DNA of 34,612 bases, taken from contig LFTI01000043.1 in NCBI GenBank assembly GCA_001513285.1, positions 1 to 34,612 on the forward strand, in the 5' to 3' direction. Below, in pieces: positions 25,823 through 34,612 of this stretch (position 1 is the stretch's first letter; the number at the start of each line of letters is the position of its first letter). The translations under genes were made by a program, and so were the position numbers. The stretch comes from Rikenellaceae bacterium DTU049 (GTDB lineage Bacteria; Bacteroidota; Bacteroidia; Bacteroidales; DTU049). The notes below the pieces were generated by a model. It ran no database searches. It saw only the letters and a program-made list of their open reading frames with translations, and was not told where the DNA came from.

Positions 25823-26291
25823 TAAGTTTTTAGTATATTTATTTTTTATCATAATTATTTTCAGCTCTTGCAGCAAAAATAAATATTATGATATTAAAGC
25901 TTTCGAGGATGAAAAATGGAATTATACTGAATGGAAAGAATTTAATATTCCTATACCAGATACTACCAATTTATATAATTTACATCTAATATTGAGAACT
26001 ACTCAGCAATATCCTTATACTAATATTTATTTATTTGTACAGAATATACCTCCCAGTGGTAATATTGTACAAGATACTTTATTATTAATTTTAAATGATG
26101 AAAATGGTAAATCTATGGGCAAAAAAAGTAATAAAAACTATATATATGACTTTTTAATTAAAAGAAACTATTTATTTTCTAATACTGGCGTTTATACATT
26201 ATTAGTTACCCATGGAATGCGAGATAGTATATTACCAGGAGTGGTAGAGTTAGGATTTAAATTTGAAAAAATTAAAAATAATGAAAGATAA
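25815..26291 (+). CDS. gldH: Gliding motility lipoprotein GldH
   Basis: 158 residues with a lipoprotein signal (MNNKFLVYLFFIIIIFSSC, lipidated Cys19). The body matches GldH: WNYTEWKEFNIPIPDTTNLYNLHLILR, YPYTNIYLFV, and the C-terminal GVYTLLVTHGMRDSILPGVVELGF. GldH is needed for gliding in Flavobacterium johnsoniae, but homologues occur widely, including in non-gliding members. Overlaps of 8 bp with ricT and 11 bp with PBP1A indicate translational coupling. Its presence fits the three T9SS cargo proteins in this window but does not prove motility. Confidence 0.9.
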   Translation: MNNKFLVYLFFIIIIFSSCSKNKYYDIKAFEDEKWNYTEWKEFNIPIPDTTNLYNLHLILRTTQQYPYTNIYLFVQNIPPSGNIVQDTLLLILNDENGKSMGKKSNKNYIYDFLIKRNYLFSNTGVYTLLVTHGMRDSILPGVVELGFKFEKIKNNER

Positions 26292-28668
26292 TTTTTTCTC
26301 GATATTCAAAACAAAAGACAAAAAGTTTAAGAAATTTCTTAAAACACTTTGGATAATATTTTTCAGCATTTTAGGTTTTTTAATTATATTTTTTACTAGT
26401 GTATATTTTGGTTTATTAGGTCCCATACCTACATTTGAGCAATTAGAAAATCCTCTAGATAAGTTCTCTAGTGAGCTCTTCAGTGTAGATAATAATGTCA
26501 TTGGTAAATATTATTACGAAGAGAATAGATCATGGGTTAGCTTTAATGAGATAAGTCCTTATGTAGTGAAAGCATTAATAGCTACCGAGGACAGAAGATT
26601 TTATAAACATAGTGGAATTGATTTCAAAGGATTAGCAAGGGTATTTTCCAAAACTATTATTGGTCAGCAAAAAGGTAGTGGTGGCGGTAGTACTATCACT
26701 CAGCAACTAGCAAAAAATTTATTTAAACGTCCAAGTGATATTAATAAAATCAAGCTAATAGCAATCAAATTTAGAGAATGGATGACAGCTATAAAATTAG
26801 AAAAAAATTATTCTAAAGATGAAATAATAGCAATGTATCTGAATACTGTGCCCTTTGGTTATCAATTGTATGGTATCAAATCAGCATCATTATATTATTT
26901 TGGCAAAGACCCCATAGACCTATCAATAAATGAATCAGCTATTTTGATTGGTATGCTAAAAGCTACTACTAAATTTAATCCTATTCTAAATCCAGAAAAT
27001 GCTAAGCAAAGACGTAATGTAGTACTCAATCAAATGGTAAAAAATGGTTATATTACTGAGGAAGAATTTAATAATATCAAAGAAAAAGATATTCCTAAAC
27101 CAGAGAAAAGCATTATTTCATCTACTGATGATTTAGCACCATATTTTCGTGAATATTTGAGACTATATATGACTGCTAAAGAACCTGACCCTAAAAAGTA
27201 TAAAAATAAAGCTGATTATAAAAAAGTCAAAGAACGATGGGACAATGATCCATTGTATGGGTGGTGTAATAAAAATAAAAAACCAGATGGCAGCTCTTAT
27301 AATCTCTATAATGATGGACTACGCATCTACACAACTATTGATAGTAGAATGCAAAGATATGCTGAGGAGGCTGTGCGAGAGCATCTAAGCAAAGATCTAC
27401 AACCAAGCTTTTTCAAAGAAGCTAAACGTAGTAAATATGCTCCTTTTATAGGTGCAAAATCTGAACAAGAAGTTAAAAATCTTATGAATATGGCTATCAA
27501 ACGTACTGATAGATATATAAACATGAAAAAAAATGGATTTAGTGACAAAGAAATAGAAGAAGCTTTTCATAAACCCACTGAAATGCGCGTTTTTAGCTGG
27601 GATGGTGTCAAAGATACTATCATGACTCCTTATGATTCTATTATTTATCATAAATATTTCTTGAGAGCTAGCTTCGTAGCTATAGAACCTCAAACTGGCT
27701 ATGTGAGAGCTTATGTCGGCGGTCCTGCATTTAACTTTTTCAAATATGATAATGCAGCTATTGGCAAAAGACAAGTGGGCTCTACATTTAAACCTTTTGT
27801 ATATGCATCAGCCTTTATCAACGATCCTACATTGACTCCTTGTACTAAAATACCTTTGATACCAGTTACTTTTGATATGCCTGATGGCTCTCAATGGACA
27901 CCTAAAAATTCTGGTAATGTGGATGAAGGAACAATGATAGAACTTTCTAAAGCTCTAGCTCTATCTATTAATTGGGTATCAGCTTTTTTAATTAAAGAAA
28001 AAACTTCTCCTGCTGCAGTAGTAGAATTAGTCAAATCTATGGGAATAACAGATACTATTCCTCCAGTACCTTCTATTTGCTTAGGCACAGCAGAACTTAA
28101 ATTATTAGAATTGATAAGTGCTTTATCTACTTTTGCTAATTATGGAGTTTATCAAACACCAATCTTAGTTACTAGAATAGAAGATCGTTTCGGTAATATC
28201 ATTAGTACTTTCCCCTATGGAGCTTCTAAAGAGGTAATGGATGAAATCTCTGCATATAAAATCATTTCCTTGATGAAAGGTGTAGTCGATTATGGCACTG
28301 GTAATCGCATTCGATATATGTATAAAATTCCTTATCCTGTTGCGGGTAAAACTGGAACTACAGATAATAATAGCGATGGCTGGTTTATGGGTATTACTCC
28401 AAATCTGGCTGCAGGTGTGTGGGTAGGTGGCGAAGATATGCAAGTTCATTTCCGCAGTATGGCTTTAGGTCAGGGTGCTAGCATGGCTCTACCTATTTGG
28501 GGACTTTTTATGCAAAAGGTTTATAATGACCCTACTATTAATCTGTATAAAGGCGATTTTACTATGCCTAAAGATTTCACACAAGATATGCTATGTGATA
28601 CTTCTAATTCTTCTATATCTTCTCCTATGTTTATGATACCTAAAAATAAAAAGAAAAGCTGGAACTAA
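26281..28668 (+). CDS. mrcA: Penicillin-binding protein 1A (bifunctional transglycosylase/transpeptidase)
   Basis: 795 residues from ATG 26281; the frame is open to a TTG at 26263 but ATG is preferred. One N-terminal membrane anchor (WIIFFSILGFLIIFFTSVYFG). The GT51 glycosyltransferase domain has catalytic Glu103 in ATEDRRFYKHSGID and GGSTITQQLAKNLF. The transpeptidase has the active-site motifs Ser501-x-x-Lys504 (STFK), Ser562-Ile-Asn564 and Lys690-Thr-Gly692. It polymerises and crosslinks peptidoglycan in the periplasm. The segment between the two domains contains a Lys-rich stretch of about 150 residues usual in this phylum's PBP1A. It overlaps gldH by 11 bp and ends one base before ispG. 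Confidence 0.96.
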   Translation: MKDNFFSIFKTKDKKFKKFLKTLWIIFFSILGFLIIFFTSVYFGLLGPIPTFEQLENPLDKFSSELFSVDNNVIGKYYYEENRSWVSFNEISPYVVKALIATEDRRFYKHSGIDFKGLARVFSKTIIGQQKGSGGGSTITQQLAKNLFKRPSDINKIKLIAIKFREWMTAIKLEKNYSKDEIIAMYLNTVPFGYQLYGIKSASLYYFGKDPIDLSINESAILIGMLKATTKFNPILNPENAKQRRNVVLNQMVKNGYITEEEFNNIKEKDIPKPEKSIISSTDDLAPYFREYLRLYMTAKEPDPKKYKNKADYKKVKERWDNDPLYGWCNKNKKPDGSSYNLYNDGLRIYTTIDSRMQRYAEEAVREHLSKDLQPSFFKEAKRSKYAPFIGAKSEQEVKNLMNMAIKRTDRYINMKKNGFSDKEIEEAFHKPTEMRVFSWDGVKDTIMTPYDSIIYHKYFLRASFVAIEPQTGYVRAYVGGPAFNFFKYDNAAIGKRQVGSTFKPFVYASAFINDPTLTPCTKIPLIPVTFDMPDGSQWTPKNSGNVDEGTMIELSKALALSINWVSAFLIKEKTSPAAVVELVKSMGITDTIPPVPSICLGTAELKLLELISALSTFANYGVYQTPILVTRIEDRFGNIISTFPYGASKEVMDEISAYKIISLMKGVVDYGTGNRIRYMYKIPYPVAGKTGTTDNNSDGWFMGITPNLAAGVWVGGEDMQVHFRSMALGQGASMALPIWGLFMQKVYNDPTINLYKGDFTMPKDFTQDMLCDTSNSSISSPMFMIPKNKKKSWN

Positions 28669-28669
28669 A

Positions 28670-30151
28670 ATGCGTAGAAAAACTCTACAAATACCTGTAG
28701 GCAATATCTTCATAGGTAGCAATCATCCCATTATTGTGCAATCTATGACTAATACTGCTACTACTAGCATTGATGAGACAGTGGATCAATGTATTAAACT
28801 TTTCAATGCTAATGCTAAATTAGTAAGAATTACTGCACAGAATGTCAAAGAAGCTGAAGCTCTGAAATTAATTAAACAAAATTTATTAACTAATGGCTAC
28901 AACCAACCTATAGCTGCTGATATACATTTTAACCCACAATTAGCTCTAAGAGCAGCTCAATATGTTGATAAAATTCGCATTAATCCTGGCAATTTCGTTA
29001 ATTTATTCCCCAATAATATTTCTTATACTTCTGAGCAGTATCATCAAGAACTCAACGCTATAAAAGTAGAAATAGAAAAACTTATACCTATTTTAATTAA
29101 TAATAAAGTGGCAGTGAGAATAGGTGTTAATAAAGGTTCATTATCTCCTAGATTAATTGATAAATATGGTAATAATATAGAAGCTGCTATAGAATCTGCA
29201 ATAGAAAGTGCAATTATTTTTAATAAATTGAATTTCAATAATTTAGTGATTAGCATTAAAACTAGTTCTGTTTATGAAACTATAAGAGCTAATAGACTTC
29301 TAAGTGCTAAATTAGATCAATTAGGTCTCTTCTACCCTATACATCTTGGCGTTACTGAAGCTGGCATTGATAAACATGGAATTATAAAATCTACCATTGC
29401 CATTGGCAATCTACTTTTAGATGGCATAGGCGACACCATTAGAGTGTCATTAACAGGTGATCCATTAAAAGAGATTCCCGCTGCTCAAAATATTTTAAAT
29501 TACTATGAAAAATTTTTACCATTACGACTGCTACCGATTTATGATTACACATTAGAATATTGCCCTAAAGTATTTACTAATAATAATTTAGCAGATGGTT
29601 TGCCTCCAAGAGATATTGATTTTATCGAAATAAATAATTCAAATCCTTTTGAATTAATCTCAAAGAAATTAGAAACTAATAAATACATAAACTTAAAAAT
29701 TAATACATCTCAATTCGATTTATACGAATTATGTATAATACTCGGTAGAGGGTGGATAGATGGGTGGTTGAGAGATTTATATTTAGTAGATAATAATCTA
29801 CGACAAGACATACTAAATGATATATGGGGAATACTACAAGCTACAGGCAAAAGAAAAACCTTGACAGAAGTAATATCGTGTCCATCTTGTGGTAGAACAA
29901 TGTATGATATCGAAAAAATTACAAAAGAAGTAAAAGAAAGATTTAGTAAATATCCAGGACTCACTCTAGCTGTGATGGGTTGCATAGTAAATGGTCCAGG
30001 AGAAATGAAAGAAGCTCAAGCAGGCATTGTAGGCAATGGATTAAATAAAGCCAATATCTATATTTATGGCAAATTAGTATCTAAAAACATTCCCATAGAT
30101 AATGTGATAGATGAATTCGAAAAACAATTGAAAATTTATAATCTAATATAA
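28670..30151 (+). CDS. ispG: 4-hydroxy-3-methylbut-2-enyl diphosphate synthase (IspG)
   Basis: The penultimate enzyme of the MEP isoprenoid pathway, converting methylerythritol cyclodiphosphate to HMBPP with a [4Fe-4S] cluster. The N-terminal TIM barrel reads IGSNHPIIVQSMTNTAT and ADIHFNPQLAL. The cluster ligands are Cys404 and Cys407 (CPSCGRT) and Cys438 (MGCIVNGPGE), with Glu445. Length 493 is between the short enterobacterial form (about 370) and the long form with a large middle domain common in this phylum (above 600). Residues about 280-395 therefore look like a reduced insert. It begins one base after the PBP1A stop, making it the last gene of the ricT operon. Confidence 0.95.
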   Translation: MRRKTLQIPVGNIFIGSNHPIIVQSMTNTATTSIDETVDQCIKLFNANAKLVRITAQNVKEAEALKLIKQNLLTNGYNQPIAADIHFNPQLALRAAQYVDKIRINPGNFVNLFPNNISYTSEQYHQELNAIKVEIEKLIPILINNKVAVRIGVNKGSLSPRLIDKYGNNIEAAIESAIESAIIFNKLNFNNLVISIKTSSVYETIRANRLLSAKLDQLGLFYPIHLGVTEAGIDKHGIIKSTIAIGNLLLDGIGDTIRVSLTGDPLKEIPAAQNILNYYEKFLPLRLLPIYDYTLEYCPKVFTNNNLADGLPPRDIDFIEINNSNPFELISKKLETNKYINLKINTSQFDLYELCIILGRGWIDGWLRDLYLVDNNLRQDILNDIWGILQATGKRKTLTEVISCPSCGRTMYDIEKITKEVKERFSKYPGLTLAVMGCIVNGPGEMKEAQAGIVGNGLNKANIYIYGKLVSKNIPIDNVIDEFEKQLKIYNLI

Positions 30152-30214
30152 AGATAGAGAATTGATGGAAGAGTTTTTGTAGATTTTCTTTGAATAGATT
30201 AAATTAATGCTAAT

Positions 30215-33200
30215 TTAATGTCCTATTAAATCAAACTTCTTTGTTAATATATTTCCATTATAATTAATCTGAAGCATATAAATACCTGAAGTTAAATTTA
30301 AAATTGGTATTTTAAATTGATTCATTCCACGATTAGCTTCTATTACCTCAGACTTAAACATAGTTTGTCCTAAAACATTAATTAAACTACAAAAAAATTG
30401 TCCATCACTAGGTATATTTATCCATAGATTCAAATAATCAAAACTCTTAAAAAGTTTCATAATATACAAAGTATTAGAAAGGGAAGTACACAAAATATTA
30501 TCATCTATGTTCGCATCATTCTGGTCTAATACATCTATAGCTGTTGCTTTAACACAAAACGATGTTCTCTCTTCATCGGTATTTAGTAATAAAGGCAATT
30601 TTATCCTCTCCACTTCTCCTATTTCTAATTTACTATTCCAAAAATATACAAACTCATTAGGGTAATCAAACCCAAAATCTAATTTTATTTTTTTCACTGG
30701 TCTAGTACTATTATTGTAAATAACTACCTCTGGTTGCAAAAGAGTAATACTATCTACAAAATTTATTTCTAAAATCTGTAGATCTAGTATCGATGGCAAT
30801 AAATAAACTGTACCATACGCAGTATCAGAGCATGTATACTCATTAGAGACTACTAAAAAGACATTATATATGCCTTCGCTATTATAAATGTGCGAAACAT
30901 TACTACCTGTATCACTATTCATATCTCCGAAATCCCAAAAATAATTTGTGCCCGTAGAATTAGTAGAAAAGCTAACCTCTAATGGTGGATTACCATATTC
31001 TGGATCTATATTCATAGATGCCACGGGAGCAGAATGCACTATCACTTCTTGCCATGCCGTATCGCTACATCCGTAATCATTTAAAGCATACAGATAAACA
31101 TCATACGATCCTGTATCTGGGAAAATATATTCTATGTTTTTGCCATAAAATAACTCATTATTTATATTCCAAATGCTGCTTATAGCATCTGTTGTAGTAT
31201 CTGTGAAAGTTACTGGTTTATTCGTGCAGGCACTATCATATGTAAACCCAGCTGTGGGCTTAGGATAAACATCGAGGATTTTTATTATTTTATTCTCGCA
31301 ACCATTTATGAGTTTAGCACTGAAACTAACCATGTAGCTACCTGCTGATGAATAAATATGCGAAGGATTAGCTATGCTAGAGCCCGTACTATCACCGAAA
31401 TCCCACAAAGTATTTATAACAGAATAATAGGAAGGATACTCAATATTACTATTAAAAATGATAATATCTTCTTCGCAGGAATTAGTGAAATAAAAGTCTA
31501 CGATAGGGCTAGGTTTAATAATAATCTTTTGTACAATGCTATCAAAGCAGCCATGTTCTGTACTCACATAATGAACTAATTCATATTCTCCTGTGTCTGC
31601 AAATGATTTGTAAATCTCTGTACCTAAATACAAACTATCAAAAATTGTCCACTGATAGCTGGTAATAGCACCATCAATACTAGAAGACAAGCTAGTAAAA
31701 TGAATAGTATCATGTTGACATCCTTCTAATGGAGTAAATTCTGCTACTGGATTAGCATACACATGAATGGTAAAGCTAGTATCTGCCCAGCATAGACTAT
31801 CTGTTACAACTTTCAAATAAATATTATGTTCCCCCGCATTTGGGAAAATGTAATTGGTATTTTGAGATGAGATAGTATCAGAGCCTATTACCCAGCTCGA
31901 GTAAGCTATCTGATCTGGTGGCACAGCTACAGAAAAATCACTAAATTGCACTGGATATCCATCGCAAGCTGTAGAATAATGAGGTTCTATATGTGGTCGC
32001 TCACCTTTGATATTGATATAAACAGAATCTCTAAACTCGCAGCCATGATTATTAATAGCATATACCCAATACTGACCACTACTATCCACACTAATCCTAT
32101 CATTTGTACTACCATTAGACCATAAAATGCTATCTATACTAGATGAGCTGCTTAAGGATAAATAATCATATTTGCAAAGTGATGTATCTGGACCAAGACT
32201 AGAATTTATAGCAAAAGAATCCTCATCTACAGAGATATTAAAAATTTTAGTACAGCCCGATATATCTGTGATAGTGAAATAATACTCCCCTGACGAGTGA
32301 ATGGTTACGTTTGGCGTAGTATCTCCTGTAGACCAAGTGAACGAAAACAGACTATCTGGCAAAGTAGATTGTAGATTTAATGAATCATAAATACAAATAA
32401 AAGTGTCTATGGGTAAACCTGTGGACAAATAATAAATTCTTATAGAATCACTAGATACTCTACCAAAAATATCTGTAGCTGAAACACTATATAATCCCGG
32501 ACTACTTACAACAATAGAATCTGATGTATCACCTGTACTCCATTGATATGATGTGAAATAAGCAGGTGGATTAGGTTTGATGATAAAAGGGCAAAACGAG
32601 TTTAAAATAGTATCAGCTGGTAAATCAATAGGTGGGGCATATTTATCCATTAGATAAGTTTTTACTTGCTCTATCTCAGTAGAATCTAAAATTCTATCAT
32701 AAATGATGACTTCATATATATCTCCATGCCAAAAACGGCCACTCCATCCTCTATCTTGTCCAATTGTTAAATCATCCCAATTAATTAAATTATTTAAAAT
32801 TCCATAAATTATTTTGGGTTTCTTTAAAGGAAAGAAATCATAAGTTTGATTGTTATTTATATAAAAATTATTTTGAATTAATGGACTCTCCAAAAAAGCA
32901 GTAGAATTAGCAGATGTTATTATTAAATAGTCTTCATCGCCAGGATAATCATAATTTCTAGTCAATAATCCTGCCCAATAATCAAAAATAAATGAGTTAT
33001 AATTTGCTAATATAAAAAAAGTTCCAATAGTTATATCCTGATTTATTATTAAAGCATCGTTTTCAAAATATATACAAGGGTTATTATTCATACTATCAAT
33101 AAAATTAATGTATGACGGCATTTTTGTGCTATCAATTTGAGATAACGCATATCCATTGCCACTAATATCTATCCATTGAGATACTTTATTATTATTTATG

Positions 33201-33319
33201 ACAACATTGCTATCAGCACTTAACCATAGCCTTAATCCATTGATATTTTGTGGTTGCGAATAAAGCTTTAGTGATATAAATAAGCATAATAAAAAAAAAT
33301 TATATATATTTTTTGACAT
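30215..33319 (-). CDS. LamG/PKD-repeat surface protein with T9SS sorting domain
   Basis: 1034 residues with a signal peptide (NIYNFFLLCLFISLKLYSQ). An N-terminal LamG/concanavalin-like domain (about 25-225) begins GLRLWLSADSNVV and ends GDIYEVIIYDRILDSTEIE. A series of Ig-like and PKD repeats follows (SYQWSTGDTSDSI, FTWSTGDTTPNV, SILWSNGSTND, then PKD repeats with FSDFS, FTSLSS and WDFGD). Before the end comes a CARDB-like segment (LQILEINFVDSITLLQPEVVIYNNS), and the C-terminus (GQFFCSLINVLGQTMFKSEV, LTSGIYMLQINY) is a type A T9SS domain. Inferred: secreted or surface-attached adhesin, possibly glycan-binding. It converges with ispG and diverges from the methyltransferase gene; a TAATTTTG box (minus, 33339-33346) lies 20 bp upstream. 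Confidence 0.9.
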   Translation of the reverse strand: MSKNIYNFFLLCLFISLKLYSQPQNINGLRLWLSADSNVVINNNKVSQWIDISGNGYALSQIDSTKMPSYINFIDSMNNNPCIYFENDALIINQDITIGTFFILANYNSFIFDYWAGLLTRNYDYPGDEDYLIITSANSTAFLESPLIQNNFYINNNQTYDFFPLKKPKIIYGILNNLINWDDLTIGQDRGWSGRFWHGDIYEVIIYDRILDSTEIEQVKTYLMDKYAPPIDLPADTILNSFCPFIIKPNPPAYFTSYQWSTGDTSDSIVVSSPGLYSVSATDIFGRVSSDSIRIYYLSTGLPIDTFICIYDSLNLQSTLPDSLFSFTWSTGDTTPNVTIHSSGEYYFTITDISGCTKIFNISVDEDSFAINSSLGPDTSLCKYDYLSLSSSSSIDSILWSNGSTNDRISVDSSGQYWVYAINNHGCEFRDSVYINIKGERPHIEPHYSTACDGYPVQFSDFSVAVPPDQIAYSSWVIGSDTISSQNTNYIFPNAGEHNIYLKVVTDSLCWADTSFTIHVYANPVAEFTPLEGCQHDTIHFTSLSSSIDGAITSYQWTIFDSLYLGTEIYKSFADTGEYELVHYVSTEHGCFDSIVQKIIIKPSPIVDFYFTNSCEEDIIIFNSNIEYPSYYSVINTLWDFGDSTGSSIANPSHIYSSAGSYMVSFSAKLINGCENKIIKILDVYPKPTAGFTYDSACTNKPVTFTDTTTDAISSIWNINNELFYGKNIEYIFPDTGSYDVYLYALNDYGCSDTAWQEVIVHSAPVASMNIDPEYGNPPLEVSFSTNSTGTNYFWDFGDMNSDTGSNVSHIYNSEGIYNVFLVVSNEYTCSDTAYGTVYLLPSILDLQILEINFVDSITLLQPEVVIYNNSTRPVKKIKLDFGFDYPNEFVYFWNSKLEIGEVERIKLPLLLNTDEERTSFCVKATAIDVLDQNDANIDDNILCTSLSNTLYIMKLFKSFDYLNLWINIPSDGQFFCSLINVLGQTMFKSEVIEANRGMNQFKIPILNLTSGIYMLQINYNGNILTKKFDLIGH

Positions 33320-33371
33320 GTTTAATATAAATATTATACAAAATTAATATTTTTTATTTTACAAAAATTAA

Positions 33372-33379
33372 TAATTTTG
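33372..33379 (+). promoter_or_regulatory. -7 box upstream of the methyltransferase gene
   Basis: TAATTTTG matches TAnnTTTG, 11 bp before the ATG at 33391. A matching minus-strand box for the divergent T9SS gene lies at 33339-33346. No convincing -33 TTTG is seen for either. Confidence 0.45.
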
Positions 33380-33390
33380 AAAAAAAAATT

Positions 33391-34362
33391 ATGTTAAATT
33401 CTAATAAATGTTTGATCTGTGATGAAAACTTAAATGAGACTATTGAGCTAACCGATTGGAGGTCAAATGAAAATAAAAAGTTTGAATATTATGTTTGTAA
33501 AAATTGTGGTAATATACAAATAAAAGAAATACCAGAGAATTTATCTGATTATTATTCAGATAATTATTATTCTTTACAAAAAAGTTATATTAATGACAAG
33601 CAATTTAGTAAAATAAAAAAATTTTTGTTAAAACATAGAGAATTATATTTTTTTAAAATTAAGAAAGATATTTTAGGTTTTTTAGTAAATGTAATTAAAC
33701 CCAGTAAAGAAAAGCACAGAGAAAATTTTGCTATAAAATTTTTATTTGATAATATGAATAAAGGAATTGTGCTAGATGTGGGATCAGGTGATAATTGGTT
33801 ATGGCAATATTTTCATAAATTAGGTTGGACTAATATTATTGGCATAGATCCTTTTATTAATAATGATATTTTTATTAATGGTCATAAGGTTATTTATAAA
33901 TGTACATTTGATGAATTTATTAAAAATAATAATTGTGATAATATACAAGCCGTTATGTTTAATCATTCATTAGAACATATAGCTAATCCCATTGAAACTC
34001 TAAAATTAACTCATTCAATTTTACCATCAAATGGTAAATGTTTACTGAGAATTCCATTAAATAATGGTATTGCTAAGCGACTTTGGGGATATCAATTTCC
34101 TACATTTGATGTTCCTATACATTTGTGGATACCTTCTATAAATACCATAAATGTTTTGTTACAAAAATGTAATTTTATAATTAATGAGAATATTTATGAA
34201 AATGAAATTGACTTATTAATGGAATATTATAAAAATTTTAAAAGTGAAAGTGAAATCCCCAATTTATCAAAAATACAAAAAAAATATTTTAATAAATTAT
34301 CAATGATGTCTTATGTTTTAGGAATTAGCGATATTATTGGTCTTGTTTTAGAAAAGAAATAA
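33391..34362 (+). CDS. Zinc-ribbon class I SAM-dependent methyltransferase
   Basis: 323 residues. An N-terminal zinc ribbon (Cys7-x2-Cys10 and Cys36-x2-Cys39) is followed by a Rossmann methyltransferase domain with motif I VLDVGSGDNW (about 127-136), the acidic end of beta-2 in IIGIDPF, and HSLEHIANPIETL. This layout is common in methyltransferases of cell-surface polysaccharide loci. The next gene is a family 2 glycosyltransferase that starts immediately after the stop, which supports that role. Substrate is unknown; a sugar or lipid-linked glycan is my inference. Confidence 0.87.
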   Translation: MLNSNKCLICDENLNETIELTDWRSNENKKFEYYVCKNCGNIQIKEIPENLSDYYSDNYYSLQKSYINDKQFSKIKKFLLKHRELYFFKIKKDILGFLVNVIKPSKEKHRENFAIKFLFDNMNKGIVLDVGSGDNWLWQYFHKLGWTNIIGIDPFINNDIFINGHKVIYKCTFDEFIKNNNCDNIQAVMFNHSLEHIANPIETLKLTHSILPSNGKCLLRIPLNNGIAKRLWGYQFPTFDVPIHLWIPSINTINVLLQKCNFIINENIYENEIDLLMEYYKNFKSESEIPNLSKIQKKYFNKLSMMSYVLGISDIIGLVLEKK

Positions 34363-34612
34363 ATGATTAATAATACTTTATATTTTTCTATAGTTCTCCC
34401 CGCTTATAATACCCCTTCAGATATATTAAGGCGAGCGATAGATAGTGTATTAAATCAGACATATCCTTATTTTGAAATAATAATCGTGGATGATGGTTCC
34501 ACTCCATCATTAGAGGCAATTGTGAGCGAATATACAGATGAGAGGATTGTTTTTATTCGTCACCCACAAAATCGTGGTGCAGGTGCAGCACACAATACAG
34601 GTATAAAAGCAG
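34363..34612 (+). CDS. Family 2 glycosyltransferase, N-terminal part (cut by window end)
   Basis: ATG at 34363 directly follows the methyltransferase stop. The 83 visible codons encode the GT-A N-terminus: FSIVLPAYNTPSDILRRAID, SVLNQTYPYFEIIIVDDGST, then NRGAGAAHNTGIKA. The IVDDGS motif binds the UDP-sugar donor. The rest is outside the window. With the preceding methyltransferase it suggests a polysaccharide or glycoprotein biosynthesis cluster to the right. Confidence 0.92.
   Translation, partial: MINNTLYFSIVLPAYNTPSDILRRAIDSVLNQTYPYFEIIIVDDGSTPSLEAIVSEYTDERIVFIRHPQNRGAGAAHNTGIKA

Noticed and set aside
27397-27774. 125-codon minus-strand frame
   Set aside because: Antisense to the conserved PBP1A coding sequence with no recognisable product.
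30198-30219. Inverted repeat ATTAAATTA/TAATTTAAT between ispG and the T9SS gene as a terminator
   Set aside because: The stem is only A/T, overlaps the T9SS gene's stop codon and has no clear U tract.

Overview
The window is an AT-rich chromosomal segment from a Bacteroidota bacterium. The lineage is supported by three very large proteins with C-terminal type IX secretion (T9SS) sorting domains, a gliding-motility lipoprotein (GldH), the conserved ricT-gldH-PBP1A-ispG gene order, a DUF4492-cydA-cydB operon, TAnnTTTG-type promoter boxes and the near absence of Shine-Dalgarno sequences. No rRNA, tRNA or CRISPR array was seen. I cannot assign a genus. The GC content looks low even for the phylum, and several intergenic regions hold degenerate repeats.

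Layout. Positions 1-62 carry the end of a dispersed repeat cut by the window edge. Then, on the minus strand, come recG (123-2267), a 1.7 kaa secreted serine protease/adhesin (2420-7501) with a near-perfect 867 bp internal duplication, an IS5-type transposase relic (7684-7875), and a second T9SS adhesin (8221-11355) split by a single in-frame TAG. Positions 11447-12114 are a repeat-rich, nested-palindrome region holding the tail of a GxxExxY protein. Next on the minus strand are a divergent dnaA (12115-13587), a two-gene split 5'-nucleotidase pair (Tat metallophosphatase plus lipoprotein), a 383 bp MITE-like element (15456-15838), an IS1595-type transposase with altered catalytic residues (15923-16930), yjbQ, thpR and a flavodiiron protein.

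From 19506 the ribosomal operon rpsF-rpsR-rplI runs on the plus strand behind a well-formed Bacteroidota promoter and ends in a strong terminator. The cytochrome bd operon follows on the minus strand (DUF4492, cydA, cydB and a previously uncalled 36-residue CydX-like membrane peptide at 21203-21313). An intergenic region with a 10-bp-period repeat and a pyrimidine-rich tract separates it from the plus-strand operon ricT-gldH-PBP1A-ispG, whose genes overlap or nearly touch. A third T9SS surface protein (30215-33319, minus) diverges from a Zn-ribbon methyltransferase and a family 2 glycosyltransferase truncated by the window end, which look like the start of a surface-polysaccharide cluster.

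Functionally the window combines core housekeeping (replication initiation, recombination, translation, isoprenoid and peptidoglycan synthesis), low-oxygen respiration and O2/NO defence (cytochrome bd, flavodiiron protein), and cell-surface proteins. No wholly new multi-gene system is evident. The best leads are the amber-interrupted adhesin, the recent in-frame domain duplication, the MITE-like element, the CydX-like peptide and the unusual DnaA motifs.
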